Part shown: one piece after another, positions 52,361 through 62,612 of the stretch
How positions within the stretch are numbered: the stretch's first letter is position 1
Layout of the letters: the number at the start of each line of letters is the position of its first letter
Source: Pantoea agglomerans
GTDB taxonomy: Bacteria > Pseudomonadota > Gammaproteobacteria > Enterobacterales > Enterobacteriaceae
Reading direction: 5' to 3'
Assembly: GCF_021397715.1 (NCBI RefSeq)
Contig: NZ_CP090207.1
Span: forward strand, 3,162,001-3,226,000
Length of the DNA stretch: 64,000 bases
Notes under the pieces: model-generated
What the model was told of the DNA's origin: nothing
The model's database searches: none
The model's input: only the letters and a program-made list of their open reading frames with translations
Made by a program: the position numbers and the translations under genes

Positions 52361-54445
52361 TCAAACAGGTCGGATACTCTCCTCATCCAGATCGGCGTCA
52401 AAAAACCGCTGTAACGTCTGAATGTGGGTATCACAGGTGATCGACTGACGCGCCTGCGCCAGCTTCTCTTCGTAAATGGCCTGACGCCACTCCAGTGGCG
52501 TCAACACCGTTGAATTATCGTCTTCAACCACCGAGAGTTCAACTCCCTGCCCGGCGGCTTCACTCAGGGCGGCACTCAACACCTGCTGAGCGGACGCCGA
52601 ATTGAGGTGGCGCTGGCTGGAACGCAGATGCAGGATAACCCCGGTTTCGGTGGTCTCTTTCCATGCGTTCAGCGCCAGCTGCTGCACCAGCTTAGGCAAC
52701 GGCAGAGCGGCAATTTCCGCCGCCCAGGGATCGCGCTGCTGGGCTTCTTCCGCCAGGCGCGCCGCCAGCTCAGGGGTTTTCTCATGCTCCAGCGCAGAAC
52801 GCAAGGCCTTTGGCGTGGCGACCGGTTCGGCCACCACCACCGGCTGAGTCTGCGCTTTCCAGCGATAGGCCTCTTCTTTTACCGGTGCCGCAGGCTCCCG
52901 CTCGCGGATACGCTGCTGGCTGCGCTCGGTAACCGAGGCCAGCCGCTCCAGCGCGGAGTTGGCCGGCCGCGCACCTGGCGCCGCCGGCTCACTCTTTTTT
53001 GGTTTGTTCGCTCCCTGACGCAACAACTGGGTGCGCGCCTGCAGGAGCTGACTGGTGGAACTGGAAAGCGCGCTATCGGTGGTCGGCGCTGGCGCGGCGG
53101 TCGGTGACTGTGGCACCGGCTCCGGCGCGGCCATCTGCGGCTGTGCCGCGACCGGCTGCTGTGCCGCCGGTGACGGTGCTGAAGAAGATGGTGCTGCCGT
53201 ACGCACTGGCGATGGCGGTGACGTCGCAGAGGATTGCGACGGCGCTACCGAGGGCCGGGGCTGCGCCGCGGCCTGCGGTGACGGCGGCTGTTCCGTCGGT
53301 GGTACCGGCGCTGATTGCTGGGTTAACGCCGGGCGGGCAATCGGTTCAGCTACCGCAGCTTTGGGATGAAACGCCAGTGCGCGCAGCAGCGTCATCTCTA
53401 CGCCCATCCGGCGATCGGGCGCAATCGGCAGATCTTTGCGGCCCATCAGTAAGGTCTGATAATAGAGCTGCAGATCGGCAGGCGGCACCACGCGCGCCAG
53501 CTCACGCAGCCTGAGCGCGTTGCTTTCGTCATCGTCGTTCAGCGAGGTTGGCAGCAGTTGCACCATCGCAATCTGGTGCAGTAAGCGCAGCATTTCAACC
53601 AGCAGCGCTTCCCACTCCACGCCGCGCGATGCGGCCTGACTCAGCAGCGACATCACCTGTTGACCATCACCATCGACCAGCGCTTCCAGCAGGCCGAGCG
53701 GCTGCTCGTCGTCCAGCGTGCCGAGCATGGCGCTGACCGTGGTGCTGGTCACGGCACCCTGCCCCATCGCGATCGCCTGATCGGTGAGACTCAGGGCATC
53801 ACGCATACTGCCGTCAGCGGCGCGGGCCAGCAACTGCAGCGCCCGCGTTTCGCTGTCGATCTGCTCCTGCTGCAGAACATGCTCAAGCTGCTGACGGATC
53901 TGATCGACATCCAGCGCTTTGAGATGGAACTGCAGGCAGCGGGAGAGGATCGTCACCGGCAGTTTCTGCGGATCGGTGGTCGCCAGTAAAAATTTGACGT
54001 GTGACGGTGGCTCTTCCAGCGTTTTCAGCAACGCATTGAAGCTGTGGCGCGACAGCATGTGTACTTCATCAATCAGATAGACTTTGAAGCGGCCGCGCGC
54101 CGGTGCGTACTGCACATTGTCGAGCAGATCGCGGGTGTCTTCGACTTTGGTACGCGACGCGGCATCGATCTCGATCAGATCGACAAAACGGCCCTGCTCG
54201 ATCTCCCGGCAATTATCACACTGTCCACAGGGCGTGGCGGTGATTCCGGTTTCGCAGTTAAGGCCCTTAGCCAGCAGACGCGCAATGGTGGTTTTCCCTA
54301 CGCCGCGTGTGCCGGAGAAGAGATATGCATGGTGGATACGTCCCAGAGACAATCCATTCGCCAGCGCCGTCAGAACATGTTCCTGACCGACAACATCAGC
54401 AAAAGCCTGGGGACGCCATTTTCGCGCAAGTACCTGATAGCTCAT
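52361..54445 (-). CDS. dnaX: DNA polymerase III tau/gamma subunits
   Basis: This gene encodes the clamp-loader motor tau (694 residues) and, by frameshift, gamma (485). Walker [10 protein letters not shown], the zinc site [16 protein letters not shown] and ATPase domains I-III are followed by a long Pro/Gln/Ala-rich linker, then tau-specific domains IV-V that bind DnaB and polymerase. It is about 50 residues longer than in E. coli (643), all in the linker. It is first in the dnaX-ybaB-recR operon. Confidence 0.97.
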   Translation of the reverse strand: MSYQVLARKWRPQAFADVVGQEHVLTALANGLSLGRIHHAYLFSGTRGVGKTTIARLLAKGLNCETGITATPCGQCDNCREIEQGRFVDLIEIDAASRTKVEDTRDLLDNVQYAPARGRFKVYLIDEVHMLSRHSFNALLKTLEEPPSHVKFLLATTDPQKLPVTILSRCLQFHLKALDVDQIRQQLEHVLQQEQIDSETRALQLLARAADGSMRDALSLTDQAIAMGQGAVTSTTVSAMLGTLDDEQPLGLLEALVDGDGQQVMSLLSQAASRGVEWEALLVEMLRLLHQIAMVQLLPTSLNDDDESNALRLRELARVVPPADLQLYYQTLLMGRKDLPIAPDRRMGVEMTLLRALAFHPKAAVAEPIARPALTQQSAPVPPTEQPPSPQAAAQPRPSVAPSQSSATSPPSPVRTAAPSSSAPSPAAQQPVAAQPQMAAPEPVPQSPTAAPAPTTDSALSSSTSQLLQARTQLLRQGANKPKKSEPAAPGARPANSALERLASVTERSQQRIREREPAAPVKEEAYRWKAQTQPVVVAEPVATPKALRSALEHEKTPELAARLAEEAQQRDPWAAEIAALPLPKLVQQLALNAWKETTETGVILHLRSSQRHLNSASAQQVLSAALSEAAGQGVELSVVEDDNSTVLTPLEWRQAIYEEKLAQARQSITCDTHIQTLQRFFDADLDEESIRPV
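52989..53014 (-). promoter_or_regulatory. Programmed -1 frameshift site for gamma
   Basis: The slippery A-AAA-AAG (52994-53000) is preceded by the Shine-Dalgarno-like AGGGAG about 10 bases upstream. After the shift the ribosome reads GAG and then TGA (52989-52991), ending gamma with Glu as in E. coli. A GC-rich stem (GCCGGC arms) follows. All three E. coli signals are present. Confidence 0.9.
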
Positions 54446-54603
54446 GTGGATTCGACGAAGTTGGATGGAAAAGATGAGCGCAGACGCTCTGCAACCCCTG
54501 TACAGGATTGCAGTAGTCTAACAGCTACGCTTTTGCCTGGCACTCGTTATCTTGAACGAGAAGGCGTGACGACCCTGCCGCATGACAGGGTCGAAAAAAA
54601 GGC

Positions 54604-55155
54604 TTAATGGCCGGGGAAATTGACCAGGCTGTAGCTCTCAACACCGAGGGCTTTCAGACGCGTTTCACCGGTCAGATCGAACAGGTTAATAATGAAAGCG
54701 GCATCCCGGACTTCGCCGCCTGCGCGACGAATCAGTTTGACGGTGGCTTCAATGGTGCCGCCGGTCGCCAGCAGATCGTCCACCACCAGCACCACGTCGC
54801 CCGGCTGAATCGCATCTTTGTGCAGTTCCAGCCGATCGGTGCCGTACTCCAGCTCGTAAGCCTCGCTGTAGGTTTCACGCGGTAGCTTACCCGGCTTACG
54901 CACCGGAACAAACCCTACGCCCAACCCTAACGCCACTGGCGCGCCGAACAGAAAACCGCGCGCTTCGGTGCCGACCACTTTAGTGATGCCTTTATCACGA
55001 TAGCGCTCAACCAGCAGCGCAATTGACGCGGCATAGGCTTTAGGATCTTCCAGCAGACTGGTTACGTCACGAAACAGGATGCCCGGCTTCGGATAATCAG
55101 GAATGCTTTTAATGCTGTTTTTAATGAATTCAAGCTGCTGCGCAGTGTCGGTCAT
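54604..55155 (-). CDS. apt: Adenine phosphoribosyltransferase
   Basis: This 183-residue salvage enzyme makes AMP from adenine and PRPP. The PRPP motif [17 protein letters not shown] and the N-terminal [19 protein letters not shown] are diagnostic. I chose the ATG at 55155 ([12 protein letters not shown]), which gives the E. coli length. It lies upstream of dnaX. Confidence 0.97.
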   Translation of the reverse strand: MTDTAQQLEFIKNSIKSIPDYPKPGILFRDVTSLLEDPKAYAASIALLVERYRDKGITKVVGTEARGFLFGAPVALGLGVGFVPVRKPGKLPRETYSEAYELEYGTDRLELHKDAIQPGDVVLVVDDLLATGGTIEATVKLIRRAGGEVRDAAFIINLFDLTGETRLKALGVESYSLVNFPGH

Positions 55156-55299
55156 AATGATACGCCTGGTAAAAAATTCTGTTTCGCGCAGCTTCAATAG
55201 CGCCAATACCTGGTAAAAGGCTCAGCGGAAGTCAATTCACAAAGGGAAGCCACGCACGAAGACGCCCAAATCTAAGCAAATGACCGGATAAATGCAACT

Positions 55300-55689
55300 T
55301 TATCGCGGCGGTGGCGGCGCATCCGCTGTTTCTGACACCACCGGAATCCGCCACATAAACAGCAGCAGTATCGTCAGCATCACCAGCAGCAGAATCCGTA
55401 TCCACCACAGATGGACCAGCGCAATTGAAATGGCAAAGGTCACCACAATCAGGCAGATAGCGCGCCCTTTCGCACCGGGCGGCATGGCGCGATGCTGCTG
55501 CCAGTGGCGCAGATAACGCCCGAACGGCGAGCGCCACAGCAGCCAGTGATGAAAGCGCGGCGATGAGCGGGCAAAGCACCAGGCGGCCAACAGCATAAAT
55601 GGCGTGGTAGGTAATAATGGTAATACAATGCCCAGGGTCCCCAGCATAATCGCCAGCCAGCCGAGGGTTAATAACAGAATGCGTTGCAT
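55300..55689 (-). CDS. ybaN: YbaN, DUF454 inner-membrane protein
   Basis: This 129-residue protein has about three transmembrane helices and the DUF454 opening GWLAIMLGTLGIVLPLLPTT followed by CFARSSPRFHHWL. Function unknown in E. coli too. It is divergent from priC with overlapping promoter space. Confidence 0.92.
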   Translation of the reverse strand: MQRILLLTLGWLAIMLGTLGIVLPLLPTTPFMLLAAWCFARSSPRFHHWLLWRSPFGRYLRHWQQHRAMPPGAKGRAICLIVVTFAISIALVHLWWIRILLLVMLTILLLFMWRIPVVSETADAPPPPR

Positions 55690-55746
55690 GAATGCCGCCC
55701 AACTCTTTCCTCATCCGCCTACGTTAGCACAACGGAGCCTGACGGC

Positions 55747-56277
55747 ATGAGCGCGATCTCCGCACAACAGCGTCTGCAGCAGGCACTTATTGCGCTACGT
55801 CAGGATATCGCGGCACATCCCGACGGACACTGTCGCCTGCCGCGCTTCGACAGTCAGCTGTTCCGCACCAAAGGAACCCGCCTCGCCGACTATCTGGCTG
55901 AGGTGGAGCAGAATTTTACCCGGCTATGCGACAGCGCCAGCGATCTGGTCCGTAGCGCCTGGCTGGCCGAACGACTGGTCGATCAGGTGGCGGCATTGCA
56001 ACGTGAAGCGAGCACCCAGCAGCTGCGTACCCGGCGTGAAAAGCCACTGAGCAATCCTCGCGCCGTCAAATATCAGGAATATCGTGAATATGAGCGGCGG
56101 CTGCTGGCGATGATTGATCAGCGCGAACAGCGACTGGCGCTGGCGGAAACGCTGGCGGTTCAGCATCAGCTGAAGCAGGATCTGGAGACATTAGAGGGCC
56201 GTCTGGCACGCTGTCGGCAGGCGATTCGCTCGGTAGAATGGGCATTATCGCTGCGCGGCGGTCAGCAGGAGGAATAA
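55747..56277 (+). CDS. priC: PriC, replication restart protein
   Basis: This 176-residue helical protein helps reload DnaB at stalled forks. The pattern RFDSQLFRTKGTRLADYLAE and the basic C-terminal helix (LEGRLARCRQAIRSVEWAL) match PriC. The ATG at 55747 fits the family; upstream codons lie in the ybaN leader. Confidence 0.93.
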   Translation: MSAISAQQRLQQALIALRQDIAAHPDGHCRLPRFDSQLFRTKGTRLADYLAEVEQNFTRLCDSASDLVRSAWLAERLVDQVAALQREASTQQLRTRREKPLSNPRAVKYQEYREYERRLLAMIDQREQRLALAETLAVQHQLKQDLETLEGRLARCRQAIRSVEWALSLRGGQQEE

Positions 56278-56334
56278 AGCGCTGCGGCAAAAAAGCGCTT
56301 CTATACTCGTTAGGGTTCGGCACGGAGAAAAATA

Positions 56335-56580
56335 ATGGGTTTACTGATCTGGCTACTCTGCGGATTGCTGTTAGGGTTGCTTAAACGCATCGTGATGCCC
56401 GGCCGGCCGGGTGGCCTGTTTGCGACTCTGACGCTGTCGATGATTGGCGCGCTGATTGGCGGATACATTGCCAGCTATTTTGAACTGGGTAGCCTGGCGA
56501 CGCTGCACATCGGCGCATTAGGCATGGCGATTGCCGGTTCCCTGTTAATGCTGCTGGTGGCAGCGAAACTGCGTATATAG
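56335..56580 (+). CDS. GlsB/YeaQ/YmgE-type small membrane protein
   Basis: This 81-residue protein has three hydrophobic helices and the conserved [20 protein letters not shown] of the transglycosylase-associated GlsB/YeaQ family, often linked to stress. It is not present at this place in E. coli K-12, where priC is followed by ybaM. It ends 8 bp before rsmS. Confidence 0.8.
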   Translation: MGLLIWLLCGLLLGLLKRIVMPGRPGGLFATLTLSMIGALIGGYIASYFELGSLATLHIGALGMAIAGSLLMLLVAAKLRI

Positions 56581-56588
56581 GAGGAGAG

Positions 56589-56744
56589 ATGTCACTGGAG
56601 AATGCCCCGGATGACGTTAAACTGGCGGTGGATCTGATTCAGTTACTGGAAGAGCATCAGCTGCCGGTTGAAACCGTGCTGTCGGCGCTGGCAATAGTGC
56701 AGCGTGATTTTGAGAACAAACGTGACCGCCAGCCACCGGCTTAG
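56589..56744 (+). CDS. rsmS: RsmS (YbaM), pleiotropic regulator
   Basis: This 51-residue protein starts [20 protein letters not shown], nearly identical to E. coli YbaM, and contains [17 protein letters not shown]. In Pectobacterium RsmS affects enzyme production and virulence. A GGAG ribosome site precedes it. Its stop overlaps the convergent acrR stop. Confidence 0.93.
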   Translation: MSLENAPDDVKLAVDLIQLLEEHQLPVETVLSALAIVQRDFENKRDRQPPA

Positions 56745-57379
56745 CCGCGGGCGGTCAGGGTCGGGCTGAGGCGCAGCATATCGATAAAGGCATCCACCAG
56801 CGCAGGCGCATCGCCGGCTAAATCGAAACTTTCTGGCGTAAACAGCCAGCTTTCCATCATGCCATTAACGTAACCGCGCATAATCAGCGCCGCCTGGCGG
56901 GTATTGAGGCTACCCGGAAGCTGTTCCGCTTCGATGCACTGACGCAGCACATCTTCAATTTTGTCGTAGCATTCGAGCAGTAAGCTCTGCTGGATATTCT
57001 TCAGCGCCGCCATCTCGCCAACAAACTCGCATTTATGGAAAATAATCTCCATCAGTGCGCGGCGTTGCGGATCGTTTGCTGTTGCGTCAAAGATATAGAC
57101 CAACATGGCGCGTAAAACAGAGAGTGGATCGCCGGGATATTTTGTTTGATACTCAAGTTCCACATTATCCAGCCCGGCATCACAGCGAAGCCAGATTTCA
57201 TGCAAAACATCAGCTTTGTTTTTGAAATGCCAGTAGATGGCTCCCCGCGTGACGCTGGCCGCTGAAGCAATATCCGCCAGTGAAGTGGCAGAAACGCCCT
57301 GTTGTGAAAACAGGATGACGGCGGCATCGAGAATTTGATGCCGTGTTTCAAGTGCTTGCGCTTTGGTTTTTCGTGCCAT
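56741..57379 (-). CDS. acrR: AcrR, TetR-family repressor of acrAB
   Basis: This 212-residue TetR repressor has the N-terminal helix-turn-helix ([20 protein letters not shown], about 33-52) and a ligand domain. It releases the operator when drugs or dyes bind. Length 215 in E. coli. The operator lies 30 bp upstream, and acrAB is divergent. Confidence 0.97.
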   Translation of the reverse strand: MARKTKAQALETRHQILDAAVILFSQQGVSATSLADIASAASVTRGAIYWHFKNKADVLHEIWLRCDAGLDNVELEYQTKYPGDPLSVLRAMLVYIFDATANDPQRRALMEIIFHKCEFVGEMAALKNIQQSLLLECYDKIEDVLRQCIEAEQLPGSLNTRQAALIMRGYVNGMMESWLFTPESFDLAGDAPALVDAFIDMLRLSPTLTARG

Positions 57380-57408
57380 AGGGGGCTTTTTTTACAGACG
57401 TGTAAGTT

Positions 57409-57432
57409 TACATACATTTGTGAATGTATGTA
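57409..57432. promoter_or_regulatory. AcrR operator and acrAB promoter
   Basis: The 24 bp palindrome TACATACATTTG-TGAATGTATGTA is identical to the AcrR operator of E. coli. The acrAB -35 (TTTACA) overlaps its left end and the -10 (TACCAT) its right end, so repressor binding would block polymerase. Confidence 0.95.
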
Positions 57433-57521
57433 CCATAGCATGACCCGCGATTTGACGCAGCAATGGGTTCTTCGGATTGTGATCCATTGATCAATTGATA
57501 TCGGACACTAGAGGTTTATTT

Positions 57522-58718
57522 ATGAATAAAATCAGAGGATTATCGCCTCTGGCGGCCGTCCTGATGCTATCAGGCAGCTTTTTGTTAACAGGATGTGATA
57601 ACAATAAATCCGAACAAGCCGCCCAACAACAGGCGCCAGAAGTGGGCGTTGTCACCTTAAAAGCCGAACCGCTGAAAATTTCCACCGAACTGCCTGGCCG
57701 TACCTCTGCATATCGCGTGGCTGAAGTCCGTCCTCAGGTTTCCGGTATCATTCTGAAGCGTAATTTTATTGAAGGCAGCGATGTCAAAGCGGGTCAGTCG
57801 CTTTATCAGATCGATCCTGCAACCTACCAGGCCGCTTATGACAGCGCAAAAGGCGATCTGGTGCAGGCAGAAGCCAATGCCCGTATCGCCCAACTGACCG
57901 TTAAACGTTATAAGCCGCTGCTGGGCACCAAATATATCAGTCAGCAGGATTATGACACTGCCGTGGCTACCGCCGCGCAAAACGATGCCGCGGTTCAGGT
58001 CGCCAAAGCCAACGTTGAGACGGCTCGCATTAACCTGGCCTATACCAAAGTTACCTCCCCTATCAGCGGCCGCATCGGCAAATCATCGGTCACCGAAGGT
58101 GCGCTGGTGCAGAGCGCACAAACCACCGCGCTGGCCACCGTGCAACAACTCGACCCGATGTACGTTGACGTCACCCAGTCGAGCGAAGATTTCATGCGCT
58201 TACGTTCCGAACTGGAGTCAGGTCAGCTGAAGCAGAACGATGGCAAAGCCAACGTGACGTTGCTGATGCAAAACGGCAGCAGCTACGCCCAGCCGGGTAC
58301 GCTGGAGTTCTCTGACGTGACCGTTGATGAAACCACCGGTTCTATTACCCTGCGCGCCATCTTCCCGAACCCGAACCATGTGCTGTTACCTGGCATGTTT
58401 GTTCGCGCCCGTCTGGATGAAGGCACCAACCCAAGCGCGCTGCTGGTACCGCAACAGGCGGTCACCCGTACGCCAACCGGTCAGGCGACCGTGATGGTCG
58501 TGGGTGCGGATAATAAAGTGGAATCACGTACCGTGACCGCCACGCAAGCAATTGGCGATAAGTGGTTAGTGACCGACGGTGTGAAAGCAGGTGAACGTGT
58601 GATCAGTACCGGTCTGCAACGCGCCAAGCCGGGTGCACAGGTTACTCCACAAGAAGTCTCAGACGATGCTAAAGCTGCGCCCGATGCAAAGTCGCAGTCT
58701 GATAAGTCATCGTCATAA
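57522..58718 (+). CDS. acrA: AcrA, periplasmic adaptor lipoprotein
   Basis: This 398-residue adaptor connects AcrB to TolC. The lipobox LLTGC has Cys at residue 25. Lipoyl (EVRPQVSGIILKRNFIEGSD), hairpin, beta-barrel and membrane-proximal domains follow. I chose the ATG at 57522 with GAGG upstream. The C-terminus is Lys/Asp/Ser-rich, as in E. coli (397). It is co-transcribed with acrB. Confidence 0.97.
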   Translation: MNKIRGLSPLAAVLMLSGSFLLTGCDNNKSEQAAQQQAPEVGVVTLKAEPLKISTELPGRTSAYRVAEVRPQVSGIILKRNFIEGSDVKAGQSLYQIDPATYQAAYDSAKGDLVQAEANARIAQLTVKRYKPLLGTKYISQQDYDTAVATAAQNDAAVQVAKANVETARINLAYTKVTSPISGRIGKSSVTEGALVQSAQTTALATVQQLDPMYVDVTQSSEDFMRLRSELESGQLKQNDGKANVTLLMQNGSSYAQPGTLEFSDVTVDETTGSITLRAIFPNPNHVLLPGMFVRARLDEGTNPSALLVPQQAVTRTPTGQATVMVVGADNKVESRTVTATQAIGDKWLVTDGVKAGERVISTGLQRAKPGAQVTPQEVSDDAKAAPDAKSQSDKSSS

Positions 58719-58734
58719 CAGGAGCCGTTGATTC

Positions 58735-61700
58735 ATGGCTAAGTTCTTTATCGATCGCCCCATCTTTGCGTGGGTGCTCGCCATCATCATCATGATGGTC
58801 GGTGCGCTATCGATTCTCAAACTGCCGATCGAGCAATATCCCAATGTTGCGCCGCCGGCGATTGAGATTCAGGCCACCTACCCAGGTGCAGATGCGAAAA
58901 CACTGCAGGATTCGGTGACCCAGGTCATCGAACAGAATATGAACGGCATCGACGGACTGATGTATATGTCCTCGAGCAGCGACTCATCCGGTACTCTGAC
59001 CCTGACTATCTCGTTTGAGTCCGGCACCGATCCGGATATTGCGCAGGTTCAGGTGCAGAACAAACTGCAACTGGCGACGCCGTTACTGCCGCAGGAAGTG
59101 CAACAGCAGGGGATTCAGGTTAAAAAATCTTCCAGCAGCTTCCTGATGGTGGCCGGTTTCATCAGTGATGATGACAATATGACGCAGAATGATATTTCTG
59201 ACTATATTGCCTCTACCATCAAAGATCCGCTTAGCCGTACCAAGGGCGTGGGTGACACTCAGGTGTTTGGTGCCCAGTACGCAATGCGTATCTGGATGGA
59301 CCCGCACAAGCTGAACAACTACAACCTGACGCCGGTTGATGTGATCAGTGCGCTGAATACTCAGAATACCCAGGTAGCAGCCGGTCAGCTCGGTGGTACA
59401 CCACCGGTGCCAGGCCAGCAGCTGAACGCCTCTATCATTGCGCAAACCCGTCTGACCTCTACCGATGAGTTCGGCAAAATTCTGCTCAAGGTGAATGAGG
59501 ATGGCTCGCAGGTGCGTCTGCGTGACGTGGCGAAGATTGAACTCGGCGCTGAAAACTACGATATCGTAGCCCGGTATAACGGCAAACCGGCTTCCGGTAT
59601 CGGTATCAAACTGGCGACCGGCGCCAATGCGCTCGATACTGCTAACGCGGTGAAAGCTGAACTGGCCCGGATGCAGTCTACCTTCCCGGCCGGTATGAAG
59701 GTTGTTTATCCTTACGACACCACCCCATTTGTGAAGATCTCCATCTTCGAAGTGGTGAAAACGCTGTTAGAAGCGATTGTGCTGGTGTTCCTGGTAATGT
59801 ACCTGTTCCTGCAGAACTTCCGCGCCACGCTGATCCCGACGATCGCCGTGCCGGTGGTGCTGTTAGGTACCTTCGCCGTTATCAGCGCCTTTGGCTATTC
59901 AATAAACACCCTGACGATGTTCGCGATGGTGCTGGCTATCGGCCTGCTGGTGGATGACGCCATCGTGGTGGTCGAGAACGTTGAGCGCGTCATGGCGGAA
60001 GAGGGACTGCCGCCTAAAGAAGCGACCAAACGGTCAATGGAGCAGATTCAGGGCGCACTGGTCGGTATCGCCCTGGTGCTGGCAGCCGTATTTATCCCGA
60101 TGGCCTTCTTTGGGGGTTCAACCGGGGTTATCTACCGCCAGTTCTCTATTACTATCGTTTCGGCGATGGCCCTGTCGGTGCTGGTTGCGTTCATTCTGAC
60201 GCCAGCGCTGTGTGCCACCATGCTGAAGCCGGTTAAAAAAGGCGAACACGGCCAGACCACCGGTTTCTTCGGCTGGTTTAACCGTATGTTCGATAAGAGC
60301 ACTAATCACTATGTGGATAGCGTAGGCCATATCGTTCGCAGTACTGGCCGCTATATGCTGATCTATCTGGTGATTGTGGTGGGCATGGCGTTTCTGTTCC
60401 TGCGCTTACCGACCTCATTCCTGCCGGAAGAGGACCAGGGCTTGCTGCTGGCACAGGCGCAGTTGCCTGCTGGCGCAACCCAGGAACGTACCCAGAAAGT
60501 ACTGGACCAGGTGACCGATTACTTCCTGACGAAAGAGAAGGATTCGGTGAAGTCGGTGTTTACCGTTAACGGCTTTGGTTTTGCCGGTCGTGGACAGAAT
60601 ACCGGTATCGCCTTCGTCAGTCTGAAGCCGTGGGATGAGCGTGGCAGCAGCGATCTGAAAGTGCCGGCGATTGCGGGCCGTGCCATGCAGGCGCTGGGCG
60701 CGATCAAAGATGCGATGGTCATTCCATTCAACCTGCCCGCGATTATCGAACTGGGTAATGCCACCGGCTTCGACTTTGAGCTGATTGACCAGAATAACCT
60801 GGGTCACGAAAAGCTCACCGAAGCACGTAATCAGCTGTTCGGTATGATCGCTCAGCATCCGGATACGCTGGTCGGCGTACGTCCTAACGGCATGGAAGAT
60901 ACACCGCAGTACAAGCTGATTATCGATCAGGAGAAAGCGCAGGCACTGGGCGTTTCCCTGAGTGATATCAACACTACGCTGGCGGCCTCGTGGGGCGGCT
61001 CTTACGTCAATGACTTCATCGACCGCGGTCGCGTGAAGAAAGTGTACGTAATGGGACGTGCAGATTCCCGTATGCTGCCGGACGACATTGGTAAGTGGTA
61101 TGTGCGCAACAGCAGCGGAACCATGGTGCCCTTCTCTGCCTTCTCGTCAGCAAAATGGCAATATGGTTCACCGCGTCTTGAGCGTTACAACGGTCTGCCA
61201 GCGATGGAGATCCTCGGACAGGCTGCGCCAGGTAAGAGCTCCGGTACGGCAATGGATCTGATGGAAGAGCTGGCCTCGAAGCTGCCTGCCGGTATCGGTT
61301 ATGACTGGACCGGAATGTCCTATCAGGAACGGCTGTCAGGCAACCAGGCGCCTGCGTTGTATGCCATCTCGCTGATTGTGGTCTTCCTCTGTCTTGCGGC
61401 GTTGTACGAGAGCTGGTCGATTCCGTTCTCCGTTATGCTGGTGGTGCCACTCGGGGTCATCGGTGCACTGATCTTCACTACGCTGCGTGGATTAAGTAAT
61501 GACGTCTACTTTGTGGTGGGGTTACTGACAACCATTGGCCTCTCGACGAAGAACGCCATCCTGATCGTCGAATTTGCTAAAGATCTGATGGATAAAGAGG
61601 GCAAAGGATTGGTTGAGTCGACGCTGGAAGCCTGTCGTATGCGTCTGCGTCCTATCCTGATGACCTCGCTGGCGTTTATTCTCGGCGTACTGCCGCTGGC

Positions 61701-61890
61701 GATCAGTACCGGTGCCGGTTCAGGTTCGCAGAATGCCGTCGGTACCGGCGTGGTCGGTGGTATGGTTACCGCGACCTTACTGGTTATCTTCTTCGTTCCG
61801 GTGTTCTTTGTGGTGGTCCGTCGCCGCTTTAATAAGAACAAATCGGAAATCGAAAAAGGTCACCCGGTTGAACACAACCCGACTCACTAA
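58735..61890 (+). CDS. acrB: AcrB, RND multidrug exporter
   Basis: This 1051-residue inner-membrane pump exports drugs, dyes, bile salts and solvents by proton antiport. The RND pattern is clear: N-terminal [20 protein letters not shown], the proton relay helix with the double Asp in [19 protein letters not shown], the repeat of helices ([24 protein letters not shown]), and two periplasmic loops. It starts 16 bp after acrA. Confidence 0.98.
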   Translation: MAKFFIDRPIFAWVLAIIIMMVGALSILKLPIEQYPNVAPPAIEIQATYPGADAKTLQDSVTQVIEQNMNGIDGLMYMSSSSDSSGTLTLTISFESGTDPDIAQVQVQNKLQLATPLLPQEVQQQGIQVKKSSSSFLMVAGFISDDDNMTQNDISDYIASTIKDPLSRTKGVGDTQVFGAQYAMRIWMDPHKLNNYNLTPVDVISALNTQNTQVAAGQLGGTPPVPGQQLNASIIAQTRLTSTDEFGKILLKVNEDGSQVRLRDVAKIELGAENYDIVARYNGKPASGIGIKLATGANALDTANAVKAELARMQSTFPAGMKVVYPYDTTPFVKISIFEVVKTLLEAIVLVFLVMYLFLQNFRATLIPTIAVPVVLLGTFAVISAFGYSINTLTMFAMVLAIGLLVDDAIVVVENVERVMAEEGLPPKEATKRSMEQIQGALVGIALVLAAVFIPMAFFGGSTGVIYRQFSITIVSAMALSVLVAFILTPALCATMLKPVKKGEHGQTTGFFGWFNRMFDKSTNHYVDSVGHIVRSTGRYMLIYLVIVVGMAFLFLRLPTSFLPEEDQGLLLAQAQLPAGATQERTQKVLDQVTDYFLTKEKDSVKSVFTVNGFGFAGRGQNTGIAFVSLKPWDERGSSDLKVPAIAGRAMQALGAIKDAMVIPFNLPAIIELGNATGFDFELIDQNNLGHEKLTEARNQLFGMIAQHPDTLVGVRPNGMEDTPQYKLIIDQEKAQALGVSLSDINTTLAASWGGSYVNDFIDRGRVKKVYVMGRADSRMLPDDIGKWYVRNSSGTMVPFSAFSSAKWQYGSPRLERYNGLPAMEILGQAAPGKSSGTAMDLMEELASKLPAGIGYDWTGMSYQERLSGNQAPALYAISLIVVFLCLAALYESWSIPFSVMLVVPLGVIGALIFTTLRGLSNDVYFVVGLLTTIGLSTKNAILIVEFAKDLMDKEGKGLVESTLEACRMRLRPILMTSLAFILGVLPLAISTGAGSGSQNAVGTGVVGGMVTATLLVIFFVPVFFVVVRRRFNKNKSEIEKGHPVEHNPTH

Positions 61891-61913
61891 TGCTTACTGA
61901 GTAGTGAAAAGGT

Positions 61914-61939
61914 AAAAGGCCGCGCAAGCGGCCTTTTTT
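61914..61939 (+). terminator. acrAB terminator (bidirectional)
   Basis: AAAAGGCCGC-GCAA-GCGGCCTTTTTT is a symmetrical stem with T runs on both strands. It ends acrAB and could also end the minus-strand frame at 61938-62124. Confidence 0.85.
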
Positions 61940-62124
61940 ATTTCTGTTTGCCGGACGGCGGCTGTCTGGTTTTCCCTTTTGCTGCGCTGACGCTTTTGCC
62001 CCGACCTTTGCCTGTACCTGGCCTTTCCTGCTCCCCTTTTTCTGCGCCAACGTTACTACGCCGTTGCCTGCCCTTGCGGCTTCCGATCCTGCCGACGGTT
62101 GCAATCCCGGTAAACCCGGCGCAT
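61938..62124 (-). pseudogene. Possible frameshifted small basic protein
   Basis: On the minus strand an ATG at 62124 opens a frame MRRVYRDCNRRQDRKPQGQ that stops at 62056. A one-base shift would lead into RRSNVGAEKGEQERPGTGKG and a Lys/Gly/Gln-rich tail ending in TAA at 61938, right at the terminator. The gene would be about 61 codons and divergent from the Zur box. Its low complexity makes chance possible. No family is recognised. Confidence 0.25.
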
Positions 62125-62125
62125 A

Positions 62126-62147
62126 ATATTGTTATATTATAACATTA
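62126..62147 (+). promoter_or_regulatory. Zur operator of rpmE2-rpmJ2
   Basis: The palindrome TGTTATATTATAACA with flanking AAT/ATT bases matches the Zur box in front of E. coli ykgM (core GTTATANTATAAC). It lies 15 bp before the rpmE2 start. Zur with zinc should repress the pair and release it on zinc starvation. Confidence 0.9.
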
Positions 62148-62161
62148 CATAGGTGAGTATT

Positions 62162-62416
62162 ATGAAAGCGAATATCCATCCCGACTATCGCCATGTGGTT
62201 TTCCATGACACCTCGGCGGACGTCTGGTTCAAAATCGGTTCGACCATCCGCACTGACCGCACCGTGGAATTTGAAGGCGAAACCCTGCCTTACGTCACGC
62301 TTGATGTGTCGTCAGCCTCGCATGTGTTCTATACCGGTAAGCAGAAAGATTTTGCCAAAGAGGGCAGTACCGCACGCTTTAACCAGCGTTTTGGTCGCTT
62401 TCTGGGCCGTAAGTAA
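62162..62416 (+). CDS. rpmE2: Ribosomal protein L31 type B (zinc-free)
   Basis: This 84-residue paralogue of L31 lacks the zinc cysteines, so it can replace the zinc-binding L31 when zinc is scarce. The family run [20 protein letters not shown] and [14 protein letters not shown] is clear. I chose the ATG at 62162 over the GTG at 62153 by alignment with E. coli YkgM. Confidence 0.95.
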   Translation: MKANIHPDYRHVVFHDTSADVWFKIGSTIRTDRTVEFEGETLPYVTLDVSSASHVFYTGKQKDFAKEGSTARFNQRFGRFLGRK

Positions 62417-62427
62417 GGGAGAGGATC

Positions 62428-62568
62428 ATGCAGGTATTAAGCTCGCTGCGCTCAGCAAAAAGTCGCCACCGGGATTGCAAAGTGGTGCGCCGTAAAGGCC
62501 GTATTTACGTCATTTGCAAATCAAATCCGCGCTTCAAGGCGGTGCAGGGAAGAAAGAAAAAACGCTAG
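62428..62568 (+). CDS. rpmJ2: Ribosomal protein L36 type B (zinc-free)
   Basis: This 46-residue L36 paralogue, like E. coli YkgO, lacks most zinc ligands: [20 protein letters not shown]. It follows rpmE2 after 11 bp with a GAGAGG ribosome site. The pair is the classic Zur-controlled ribosome zinc-saving unit. Confidence 0.95.
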   Translation: MQVLSSLRSAKSRHRDCKVVRRKGRIYVICKSNPRFKAVQGRKKKR

Positions 62569-62585
62569 TTTATGTCGTGATGAGT

Positions 62586-62608
62586 GGCCGGGGATGCCCG
62601 GCCTTTTT
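62586..62608 (+). terminator. rpmE2-rpmJ2 terminator
   Basis: The stem GGCCGGG/CCCGGCC with loop GATG is followed by five Ts, 17 bp after the rpmJ2 stop and just before the convergent transporter gene. Confidence 0.85.
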
Positions 62609-62612
62609 ATCA

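Noticed and set aside
54540..54602. Hairpin CGACCCTG/CAGGGTCG between apt and dnaX as apt terminator
   Set aside because: On the apt strand the T run comes before the stem, not after it, so it does not fit a terminator.
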